Below are positions 31,476-39,076 of a stretch of 64,000 bases of DNA, one piece after another; position 1 is the stretch's first letter, and each line of letters opens with the position of its first letter. Location: the NCBI RefSeq assembly GCF_017573505.1, contig NZ_JAGEOJ010000026.1, forward strand, positions 1 to 64,000, in the 5' to 3' direction. The translations under genes were made by a program, and so were the position numbers. Under the pieces are notes generated by a model. The model had not been told where the DNA came from and did not search any database. It worked only from the letters and a program-made list of their open reading frames with translations. This stretch comes from Actinomadura barringtoniae. Its GTDB lineage: Bacteria; Actinomycetota; Actinomycetes; Streptosporangiales; Streptosporangiaceae.

Positions 31476-33107
31476 TCAAGCTTCTCGCCGGTAGAGGCTG
31501 CGGTGGTAGCGGATGTACTCCAGGCCCACCTTGTGCTGGCTGGCCTCGGCCAGCTTGCCGAGGGGGACCTTGGCAGTCTCGTCGATCACCGTGAGGTCAT
31601 CGTCGATCGTGATCATGCCGAGGTCGAACTGGACTCGGTGGGTGGGGCATAGGCACAACACGTTCGCTGGGATGTCGGGACCCCTGTGCGGGACGGCCAG
31701 GCTTTTCAGGTGCGTAGTTGGGGTGATCTTAAAGCCGTCGGGAGTCTCCAGAACGAGCCCGCAGATCTGGCATTGGTAGGCGTGTGCGCGACAGACCTTG
31801 GCGGCGACGCGACGGTCTCGATAGACGCCGAGCGAGGCCGGCTCCCATCGCGTCAGGTCGACGCCGGCCCGATCACCGGGCGTTCCAGTGGGTACGACCG
31901 GGGGTCTGCCTTCCCGCATCTTCTCAAGCCGGAACTGAATGATCCGGGGACCGTCGATGCTCTTCTTAGCCCAGTAGCTCTCCACCGTGTAGAGACCGTC
32001 ATAGCTGAACCCGACAGGTGGAGAGTGGTCGGAGTCCCCGCCAGCGCCCCGGATCACTCGCACTGGATAGCGGCTTGTGATGCTGGCAATGAGGGCAGCA
32101 TTGCCGGAGTCAGTGGGGCTCTGGTCTCTGACCTGATGGTTCCGCTCATCTTGGCCGCCATGGCCGGTGTAGATGATGACGTCGCCGTGGTCTTCGTCGT
32201 CGACGTATCCGCCAGAGACCACGATTGACTCGGCGCCACCCTCAGACCTGCGGCCGCAGATGCCGGCCTGCAACGGCCTATGCACGTGAGCCTCGTGGAG
32301 GTCTTGTCGACTAGCGAAGAGCGTTCCCTCGTTAACACCGGGAATCTCGCCGTAGCCGGGCGGCGTGGACTGACTAGCGAGAGCACGGTTCTTGAGGAGG
32401 GGAAGCTGCCCGGCACTGTTGTTGTCTTGCTGCCACGGCTTAGGGAGCCCCTCAGACCTCAGTTGGTTGTAGATATGGCCGAAGATCGCGTCGAGAGTGA
32501 GGAGCTTGTCGCCCTCCGCGATGCCGTCCCGGATGACATCGATGAGTTGATTAGTGAACGCGGTTAGCCGCTTTCCCTCCGGAGCCATCGATTGCCTGTT
32601 GGGTGGCGCTGAGGCCAATACATAGCTTCCTGCGATCGGTGTCTGCGCAGCTATGTCACCGGAACCCATGGTGTTGATGGCGGCGCCGCTGTAGCAGCAA
32701 TCCAGGATGACGATGCGGTACTTAGCGCTGGTACGCCGCATGGTCCGCCGCAGTTGGTCATAGGCGACGGCCGTGTACTCATAAGTGTCCGCGTCGTCCT
32801 CGGCATACGGGAGGCCTAGAAGGAGATTGCCTTGGTCATCTCGAAGCCCATGGCCGGCTACGTACACCAGCAGAACTTCGGTCGCCTCCCGCCCTGCTTG
32901 AGTGACCGGGCTCAGCATCTCCCGGGCATCTTTGGGGCCAAGAACGACCTCGCAATGCTGCGGAGCAAGCCCCCAGACCTCAGGGCGCGTCAACTCCTGC
33001 TTCATATCGACAAGGTTGTTGGCGACGGCAGGCAACTGTGGGAGGTACTCATACTCGGCGGTGCCGATGAGAACGGCGCGCGACGCGCGCGGATCGGGCT
33101 GCTTCAC
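31476..33107 (-). CDS. Caspase-like - SRA - HNH nuclease fusion protein
   Basis: A 543-residue protein with three recognisable parts. Residues about 8-235 form a caspase/metacaspase-like peptidase: His86 in VAGHG and Cys138 in DCCYSG fit the catalytic dyad. About 254-400 is an SRA (YDG) domain, GVNEG then CGRRSEGGAESIVVSGGY, a GHGGQ turn and YDGLYTV at 369-375; SRA domains bind modified cytosine in DNA. About 436-500 is an HNH nuclease: CQIC (446-449), His466, then NVLCLCPTH with His490, and FDLG. An SRA-HNH pair is the layout of McrA-type modification-dependent restriction enzymes. The GTG start at 33107 is 11 bases after the EACC1 stop, so the two are an operon. The fusion of a protease to such an enzyme suggests abortive infection on sensing modified phage DNA. 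Confidence 0.82.
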   Translation of the reverse strand: MKQPDPRASRAVLIGTAEYEYLPQLPAVANNLVDMKQELTRPEVWGLAPQHCEVVLGPKDAREMLSPVTQAGREATEVLLVYVAGHGLRDDQGNLLLGLPYAEDDADTYEYTAVAYDQLRRTMRRTSAKYRIVILDCCYSGAAINTMGSGDIAAQTPIAGSYVLASAPPNRQSMAPEGKRLTAFTNQLIDVIRDGIAEGDKLLTLDAIFGHIYNQLRSEGLPKPWQQDNNSAGQLPLLKNRALASQSTPPGYGEIPGVNEGTLFASRQDLHEAHVHRPLQAGICGRRSEGGAESIVVSGGYVDDEDHGDVIIYTGHGGQDERNHQVRDQSPTDSGNAALIASITSRYPVRVIRGAGGDSDHSPPVGFSYDGLYTVESYWAKKSIDGPRIIQFRLEKMREGRPPVVPTGTPGDRAGVDLTRWEPASLGVYRDRRVAAKVCRAHAYQCQICGLVLETPDGFKITPTTHLKSLAVPHRGPDIPANVLCLCPTHRVQFDLGMITIDDDLTVIDETAKVPLGKLAEASQHKVGLEYIRYHRSLYRREA

Positions 33108-33118
33108 GAGAGTCCGCT

Positions 33119-33517
33119 TTACGAGAGGTGGTCGTCGGACGTCTCGAGGAACTGCTTGATCTCCTCAGGAGAGGCGTCAGTAGCCGCGAACTCGCTGTCG
33201 CCGCTGGCCAGGATCAGCTCTGGCCGGGTCGGTGGTGCAGGCTCAGCAGGTTGCGCGCTGCGGCGGTGGCGTCGGGACTCCAACCAGGAGATGAGCGCCA
33301 CGGCGAGCGAGCCTGCCTCCATCCCAGAGTCGAAGACGGCCTGGATGGCTTCAAGCGTGCCGCCCATCTCCCCTGCTACTGGCGGCGCGTTGACCAGGTT
33401 CAGGCGGGCAACACCGCGCAACTCGTCCTCGTCGCGCAGCCACCTGTACAGCGAATTCAGCTCGGCCTCGGTATCGGCACCCTCAACCCGAATGATCAAC
33501 TTCACAAGGTCCCCCAT
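33119..33517 (-). CDS. Effector-associated constant component EACC1-like protein
   Basis: A 132-residue protein: LVKLIIRVEGADTEAELNSL, LYRWLRDEDELRG, then a helical GTLEAIQAVFDSGMEAGSL and a membrane-like SLAVALISWLESRRHR segment (about 72-90), and a Pro/Ala linker with an acidic tail. This is the pattern of EACC1, a companion of caspase-like and other effectors in actinobacterial NTP-dependent conflict systems. It probably connects the effector to a signal. It is encoded directly before the caspase-SRA-HNH gene on the same strand. The start has no visible ribosome binding site. Confidence 0.7.
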   Translation of the reverse strand: MGDLVKLIIRVEGADTEAELNSLYRWLRDEDELRGVARLNLVNAPPVAGEMGGTLEAIQAVFDSGMEAGSLAVALISWLESRRHRRSAQPAEPAPPTRPELILASGDSEFAATDASPEEIKQFLETSDDHLS

Positions 33518-33646
33518 TTCGCCATGAACCGGGATGCTGGCAGAAAGATCGGCTCAATGTGAAGAGATACCGGAACACGTGGCAGTACCTGTGTACCCCA
33601 AAGCGATCGGCGGTTGCGGGGAAGGTAAACGCCGATCCCGCCGAGG

Positions 33647-36600
33647 TCAGCCAGTGCTCACCTTCGCGTAGTGGAAGACATCGGCCGGTAGCGGATGCGC
33701 CAGTTCCCAGAGGATCCGCATTGGCCGCTCACTTTCATGGCTGACGTACGTCATCGGCCCGGCGTAGAGGTAAGGCGGCGCTCCGGCCTTCGTCTCGCGA
33801 ATAAACATGTGCACAGCCGAGCCGCGGTCCACGTGGTGGATGTAGCGCTGACCGTCGCGTGAGTTCTCACGCGTGTTGCTCTGGGACTCCCACTGGAACA
33901 ACGTCGGGCTGATTGCGCGGTCGTTGTACATGGTGCTCGGGGAGAAGCCCTTCTCCGTCTTGTTGATCGTCACCATGAACACGTCTGCTCGCTGCGGCTC
34001 GATCCATCGCACGCCCTGCACCCACGAACGCGTGCGTTCAACGCCAAACGCAGCGAGCAGCTCGTCCTTGCTGTAGCTGGCGTGCAGGTGCAGCGGCAGG
34101 TGGGCGACCTCCGGCACGGACGGAGTGACGCGATGAATGCGGTCCCAGAGAACGTCGACGACCTGGCCTAGCTCCTCGCGGCGTGCGACGTTCCGCCAGA
34201 TGCGCGCGAGGTTCTGCTCGGCCATGCTGAACGGCTGGCTTGGGTCGATCGCCGAGTGCAGCATCCCCATGATCTGCTGTTGCCGCTCGTCCAACGAGTG
34301 CCAACTCGGAACGTTCGTCGATGCCAAGGCCTCTCTGAGGAAGCCGAGCCGTTCTGGATCGTCGACGTGCAGCAAGCGACCGATGGCTGCGCCGGCCTCT
34401 TGGTCTTGCTGGAGGTTGACTGGCGGATGCTCGTCGAAGCCGGCGCCGCGACGAAGCCTCGCCCAGCCGCCTCGCCTGTTGGCGTAGAGGTCCTCCAGTT
34501 CGCGACCGGACTGGTCCAGGAAGTCGCGAAGCGGAACGTCGCCGATGTCTCGCAGTTCTGCGATGACGTCGTCGACGCGGAACGCCAGCGACCGTTTGAT
34601 GTTGTCCAGAACGATCTTGCTGACCTCACGGTCCAGGTCAATGGCGCACCCCGGTGGGAGGGTCGGGAAGCCCGCCTCCACCTCGTCCGACAGCCGTCCG
34701 CGCGAGATCCCGGTCAGCGCGGTGAAGCGGCGATCGAAGCGGAACTCCTTGTGCTGGTGACCAACGAAGTCCAGGACGGTCAGCACGGGCTTGTCGGGGG
34801 TCAGCCGCAGCCCGCGGCCGAGCTGTTGCAGGAAGACAGTGGCACTGTCGGTTGGCCGCAGAAAGAGCACGGTGTCGATGTCTGGAACGTCCACGCCCTC
34901 GTTGAACAGGTCAACGGTGAAGACCGCGTTGATCGAACCGGCTCGCAGTTCCTTCAAGGCATCCGCTCGTTCCTCGCTGTTGAGGGCCGAGGTGACGGCG
35001 CGCGCCGGGATGCCGCGGAAGGCGAACTGTTCTGCCATGTACCGGGCGTGCTGGATGCTGACACAGAAACCGACGGCCTTCATCGACGACACGTTGCCCA
35101 GCTTGTCGATCAACGCCTTGACGATCATGTCGACGCGGGTCTTGGCATTGGTGTAGAGCTCGGTCAGCTCGTTCGCGTCGTAACCCCGTCCTCGCCGCCA
35201 CGTCACCCCGGTCAGGTCAACGTCATCGTGAATGCCGAAATAGTGGAACGGCACGAGGTAACCGCGTTCGAGTGCTTCCCACAGCCTCAGCTCGACATCC
35301 GGCTTGCGCCCGTCAAACCAGTGCAGGATGTCGTCGCCGTCAGGCCGTTCCGGAGTCGCGGTCAGCCCCAGCAGAACGACCGGATCGATGTGATCGAGAA
35401 GCCCGCTGTAGCTGGCCGCCGCCGCATGATGGAACTCGTCGACGATCACCATGCTGAAGCGATCCGGCGTGAGATGCGACAGCCGATTCAGGGACTGGAT
35501 CGAGGCAAAGACGTGCTTCCACTCTGCGGGACGCTTGCTGTCAACGAGGAGTTCGCCGAACGAGCCGTCCTTGAGCACCGTGCGGAACGTCGTGAGGCTC
35601 TGTTCGAGGATCTCCTTGCGATGCGCGATGAACAGCAGCGAATCAACCTTGCCCTGGCGCCGCAGCCGTTGGTAGTCCAGTGCAGACACGACGGTCTTGC
35701 CCGTGCCGGTCGCCATGACGACCAGGTTGCGCCAGTGCCCGTGGACCTCTCGAACGGCGTCGAGCTCGTCCAGGATTTCCTGCTGGTAAGGATGCGGCCG
35801 AACGTCAATGTTGGCGATCTGCAAGGCCGGCCCGGTCTGCGCTGACCCGAGCGCCTCTCGGAGATGGGCGCCATCCTCCTCCGGGTCGTAGGCCTCGAAC
35901 GCCGGGTCGTTCCAGTACTCCTCGAACGTGGCCGCGAACGTGTCGATGAGATGGGCCTGCTCGTGGGCCGAGATCCGCATGTTCCACTCGACACCGTCAA
36001 GTAGAGCCGTTCGCGAGAGGTTGGACGACCCAATGTAGGCCGTGTCCAGCCCGGATGCGCGCCGGAACAGCCATGCCTTGGCGTGCAGGCGCGTGCGCCG
36101 CGTTTCGTACGAGATCGCTACCTGAGCACCGAGTTCGACCAGCCGATCGACGGCACGCGCCTCGGTCGCCCCCATGTATGTGGTCGTGATGACCCGAAGC
36201 GTTCCACCCCGCTCTAGGAACGCGCTTAGCTCGTCCTCGATCAACCTCAGGCCGTGCCACTTGATGAACGCGATCAGCAGATCGACGTGGTCCGCCGTGG
36301 CCAGCTCTTTGGCCACCTCACGGCCGATCTGTGGCTGGTCCCGTCCGTTCACCAGGAGCGCACTCGCCGAGAGCGGGATGTCAGGCCTTACGGGAAAACT
36401 GACTGACCCGTCGGGGAGCCGAGCTCTGGCGACCCCGAGCAGCGCCTCAAGTCCTACAAGCTGATCGTCCGGAGTGCTCGCACCCTCAGCAACACTCGCG
36501 ATCGCCTGCGCGATCTGGTTGGCCGCCTCAACCTGGTCCTTCAGCCCGCCTTCTCGCTCACCCGCGATCTTCAAGGCCCGCCGAGTCAACGTCGCAACGT

Positions 36601-36736
36601 GGCGGACGAGCATCTCCTCGGCGTCGAGCTTCTCCAGCCCAGTCCGTTCAACGAGCGCTGGATCAATCTCCCGCAACCGGCGCTGAAGCTCCTCAGTAAC
36701 AACGGTCTCGTAAACCCCGGGAGCAACCTCGCTCAT
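33647..36736 (-). CDS. PLD - superfamily 2 helicase - DUF3427 protein
   Basis: A 1029-residue protein. A helical N-terminus (about 1-115) is followed by a phospholipase-D-like nuclease domain (about 125-275) with HAK at about 218-220 and IGSSNLS. The helicase has Walker A ATGTGKT (342-348), VDEFHH (433-437), GLTATPE (457-463), VFTVDLFNEGVDVP and LQQLGRGLRL (motifs V and VI). The C-terminal 290 residues match DUF3427. Proteins with this layout occur in defence islands and couple DNA translocation with a nuclease. The ATG at 36736 is preferred to an in-frame start 48 bases further up. The EACC1 gene begins 130 bases downstream on the same strand. Confidence 0.85.
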   Translation of the reverse strand: MSEVAPGVYETVVTEELQRRLREIDPALVERTGLEKLDAEEMLVRHVATLTRRALKIAGEREGGLKDQVEAANQIAQAIASVAEGASTPDDQLVGLEALLGVARARLPDGSVSFPVRPDIPLSASALLVNGRDQPQIGREVAKELATADHVDLLIAFIKWHGLRLIEDELSAFLERGGTLRVITTTYMGATEARAVDRLVELGAQVAISYETRRTRLHAKAWLFRRASGLDTAYIGSSNLSRTALLDGVEWNMRISAHEQAHLIDTFAATFEEYWNDPAFEAYDPEEDGAHLREALGSAQTGPALQIANIDVRPHPYQQEILDELDAVREVHGHWRNLVVMATGTGKTVVSALDYQRLRRQGKVDSLLFIAHRKEILEQSLTTFRTVLKDGSFGELLVDSKRPAEWKHVFASIQSLNRLSHLTPDRFSMVIVDEFHHAAAASYSGLLDHIDPVVLLGLTATPERPDGDDILHWFDGRKPDVELRLWEALERGYLVPFHYFGIHDDVDLTGVTWRRGRGYDANELTELYTNAKTRVDMIVKALIDKLGNVSSMKAVGFCVSIQHARYMAEQFAFRGIPARAVTSALNSEERADALKELRAGSINAVFTVDLFNEGVDVPDIDTVLFLRPTDSATVFLQQLGRGLRLTPDKPVLTVLDFVGHQHKEFRFDRRFTALTGISRGRLSDEVEAGFPTLPPGCAIDLDREVSKIVLDNIKRSLAFRVDDVIAELRDIGDVPLRDFLDQSGRELEDLYANRRGGWARLRRGAGFDEHPPVNLQQDQEAGAAIGRLLHVDDPERLGFLREALASTNVPSWHSLDERQQQIMGMLHSAIDPSQPFSMAEQNLARIWRNVARREELGQVVDVLWDRIHRVTPSVPEVAHLPLHLHASYSKDELLAAFGVERTRSWVQGVRWIEPQRADVFMVTINKTEKGFSPSTMYNDRAISPTLFQWESQSNTRENSRDGQRYIHHVDRGSAVHMFIRETKAGAPPYLYAGPMTYVSHESERPMRILWELAHPLPADVFHYAKVSTG

Positions 36737-36823
36737 GCCGCCCACCCTAGTGCGCGGCGATAGGCCGCCCTCCTCAATGGCCAAGCCCGGACGAACGGAA
36801 CCACGCTTGCCAATCCTCCGAAG

Positions 36824-37702
36824 CTAGAGGGTGGCGAACCAGGAGTGGGCGGCGGTTAGACCGCCGCCGTTGCCTAGGGCTGCCATTAGGGCTATGCGGG
36901 CCTTGGTGGGAGGTAGGCCTCTGGCGCCGATGGCGCCGACCTTGGCGGCTAGGCCGATCTCGTAGGGGAGGTCGTCTAGGGGTGTGGTGGTTGTTTGGGA
37001 GCGTGAGGCGATCACTACGGGGATGTCCCACGCGGTTAGGTCGCTGATGGTGGTGAAGAGGGTGACTGGGATGTTGCCCTGGCCTGTGCCTTCTAGGACT
37101 ATGCCGCGGGCTCCGGCGTCTACGAGGGTTGTCAGGAGGGCGGGGTCTATGCCCGGGTAGGTCTTTAGCAGGGAGACGTTGGGTTCTGGTTCTGGTGGGG
37201 TTTTCGGGTGGGGCGGTGGGGGCGGAGCTAGCAGGTCTATTCGGTCTTGGGTGATCTGAGCTAGGTGGAGGTGGGGGGATGAGGAGAAGCCTGTCGGGGT
37301 AGTGGCGTCGGTGTAGGTGACGTAGCGGGCTGCGTGTAGGTGGGTGGCTGCGCAGACTAGGGCGCCCGCGCCTTGTAGGGCGGGGGCTGCCGCGGCTGTT
37401 AGGGATGCGGGTAGGTCGTTGGGTGTGGTGGTGAAGATGACGGCGCCTTGGGATGCGGCGGGGCCTAGTAAGAGGTCTGTCAGGTAGGCGGTTTCTTCGA
37501 CTGTGTCTGGGCCGTGGGTTATCACTACGCCGTCGAAGTCTTCTAGGAGTGCTGACCTTGTGCGGCGGGCGAGGGTGAGCATTGTGGCTGTTGAGGTGTC
37601 CCAGCTGGGTTCGGCTAGGACGTGCTCGACTGTGACCTGGGCGGGGAGGGCTTCGTCTGGGTAGGCCGGGTCGTTGGTCGCGAGGATGAGGATGCGCTTC
37701 AT
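36824..37702 (-). CDS. Asparaginase-like protein lacking catalytic threonines
   Basis: A 292-residue protein with the asparaginase fold: VVITHGPDTVEETAYLTDLLL at about 60-80 equals the THGTDTLEETA motif, GGxxK-region and an MxxxGNGG-type C-terminal end (ALGNGGG) are also seen. The N-terminal TGGTI motif is replaced by ATNDP, and the second threonine (THGTD) by proline (THGPD). Both nucleophile-position threonines are therefore missing, while the aspartate is kept, so hydrolysis is unlikely. Codon use is odd: many CTA, CCT and TTA codons, unlike the neighbouring genes. It is coupled by ATGA to the RHH-ClpN gene before it. It may be a ligand sensor. Confidence 0.65.
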   Translation of the reverse strand: MKRILILATNDPAYPDEALPAQVTVEHVLAEPSWDTSTATMLTLARRTRSALLEDFDGVVITHGPDTVEETAYLTDLLLGPAASQGAVIFTTTPNDLPASLTAAAAPALQGAGALVCAATHLHAARYVTYTDATTPTGFSSSPHLHLAQITQDRIDLLAPPPPPHPKTPPEPEPNVSLLKTYPGIDPALLTTLVDAGARGIVLEGTGQGNIPVTLFTTISDLTAWDIPVVIASRSQTTTTPLDDLPYEIGLAAKVGAIGARGLPPTKARIALMAALGNGGGLTAAHSWFATL

Positions 37703-38403
37703 GAGCTGGTCAGGCCGAGGTGTTCTTCTAGGCGGGTGATGCGCTGGGTTAGGGGCTCTAGGGCGGCGGTCAGGGCTTGGGCGGGGGTGGGCTGGCTTTC
37801 GGCTCTTAGGTGGACGTAACCGGCTAGGGCGGCGGTTACGGCTCGGCGGACCAGTTTGGGGTCGGCGCCTAGGGAGCGGAGGACTTGGCCTGCTACGCCG
37901 TCGGGTTCCGTGGATAGGCCTAGGAGAAGGTGCTCGCAGCCTACGTAGTTGTGGCCCAGGGAGATGGCCTCGGTTACGGCTTGTTCTAGGGCGTTGGCGG
38001 CGGGGGCGTTGAAGGGGCCCTTGTCGGTTTCGGGGTGGGGTTCGGCGGGGCGGCGGGCTAGGTCGGCAAGGACTTGGGCCGGGTCGATCTCCATGGCTCG
38101 GAGGACGTGGAGGGACAGGTTGGTGCCCTCGTTGAGCAGGGCCGCGAGGAGGTTGTCGGTGCCGATTCTCGGGGTGTTGGCCTCGTTGGCGGCTTGTTTC
38201 AGGACGGCTCTCGTTCTGGCGGTGAAGTGAGCCATGGCGCCGGTGGGCTCGTCGTCCAGGTCGCCCAGGATTGTTTCGCGGATGGCTGTTACTCGGCGTA
38301 CGGCGAACTCCAGGGCTCGCTGGCAGACGGCCGAGACGGGGATGCCGGCTTCTTTGACGGACTCGGCCAGGTCGTCTGGGAGATAGACGTTGATCTTGGG
38401 CAT
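37699..38403 (-). CDS. Ribbon-helix-helix - Clp N-domain protein
   Basis: A 234-residue protein. The N-terminus MPKINVYLPDDLAESVKEAG followed by SAVCQRALEFA is a ribbon-helix-helix-like DNA-binding/antitoxin segment (about 1-45). Two Clp N-terminal repeats follow (about 60-130 and 140-205), with TPRIGTDNLLAALLNEG and GHNYVGCEHLLLGL hallmark stretches. There is no AAA domain, so it is an adaptor-like or sensor form. AAGGAGGGG five bases before the ATG is a strong ribosome binding site, and a TAACCCC-AGT-GGGGTTA palindrome lies upstream; autoregulation is likely. ATGA overlap couples it to the asparaginase-like gene. Confidence 0.75.
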   Translation of the reverse strand: MPKINVYLPDDLAESVKEAGIPVSAVCQRALEFAVRRVTAIRETILGDLDDEPTGAMAHFTARTRAVLKQAANEANTPRIGTDNLLAALLNEGTNLSLHVLRAMEIDPAQVLADLARRPAEPHPETDKGPFNAPAANALEQAVTEAISLGHNYVGCEHLLLGLSTEPDGVAGQVLRSLGADPKLVRRAVTAALAGYVHLRAESQPTPAQALTAALEPLTQRITRLEEHLGLTSS

Positions 38404-38434
38404 GGCCCCTCCTTGATTGACTATGACCCCAATG

Positions 38435-38451
38435 TAACCCCAGTGGGGTTA
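38435..38451. promoter_or_regulatory. Operator palindrome of the RHH-ClpN gene
   Basis: TAACCCC, AGT, GGGGTTA: a perfect dyad with seven-base arms, 32 bases upstream of the ATG. A third half-site (GACCCC) lies between it and the gene. A CATAGT -10-like box sits just downstream, so a bound repressor would block it. Confidence 0.55.
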
Positions 38452-38506
38452 GTACAGCTAGAGGGGTCAGTGGAGGGAGGCCCGGCGGGGCGAGGGAGGA
38501 GTTTGG

Positions 38507-39076
38507 TCAGCGGGTTCTTAGGCCGGTTAGGACGATCTCCAGGTGGCGGCGCCAGTCTGGGTTTCCGCCTGGTTTGAAGTACATGGTGGACATCACGCCG
38601 GAGGTCAGGACCGGGAAGTCGTCGAGGGTGAAGTCGGCGCGGATGTGGCCTGCGTCGACGGCTCGGGTGATGATCCGGGCGGTCAGGTCGGCGAACTCGG
38701 CCTTCTGGTCTTCCAGGGCTTCGAAGCCGATCTCTTCGGAGCCCATGAGCGCCAACTGGAAGGCGCTGTCTCCGTCGGCGGCTTCGCAATAGTCGCGGAG
38801 GAGGGTCTCGAAGGCCTCGCCGGGGTCGGAGATCTCGGCGGCGCGGCGGGCGATGTCGGCCATGCCTCGGAAGCGTTCTCGGACCATGGCGGTGAGGAGG
38901 TCCTGCTTGGTCGGGAAGTGTCGGTAGAGGGTGCCGATGCCTAGGCCCGCGTGGGCGGCGATCTCCTCCATTTGCGCTTCACGGCCGCGGCGGGCGAAGA
39001 GCACTCCGGCGGAAGCCATGATCCGCTCGCGGTTGCGACGAGCGTCGGCGCGTAGGGGGCGATCGGGTTCAGGCAT
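38507..39076 (-). CDS. TetR family regulator of the adjacent exporter
   Basis: A 189-residue repressor. The helix-turn-helix is clear from RNRERIMASAGVLFARRGREAQMEEIAAHAGLGIGTLYRHFPTKQDLL-like residues (about 14-60). The C-terminal domain, GYxEAADGD-type then MGSEEIGFEALEDQK and ending WRRHLEIVLTGLR, resembles the SCO1712/TetR_C_29 type. The start codon shares one base with the stop of the exporter gene (TGATG); a GTG one codon upstream is the alternative. The pair forms a leftward operon in which the exporter comes first, an arrangement that allows substrate-induced expression of both. Confidence 0.83.
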   Translation of the reverse strand: MPEPDRPLRADARRNRERIMASAGVLFARRGREAQMEEIAAHAGLGIGTLYRHFPTKQDLLTAMVRERFRGMADIARRAAEISDPGEAFETLLRDYCEAADGDSAFQLALMGSEEIGFEALEDQKAEFADLTARIITRAVDAGHIRADFTLDDFPVLTSGVMSTMYFKPGGNPDWRRHLEIVLTGLRTR

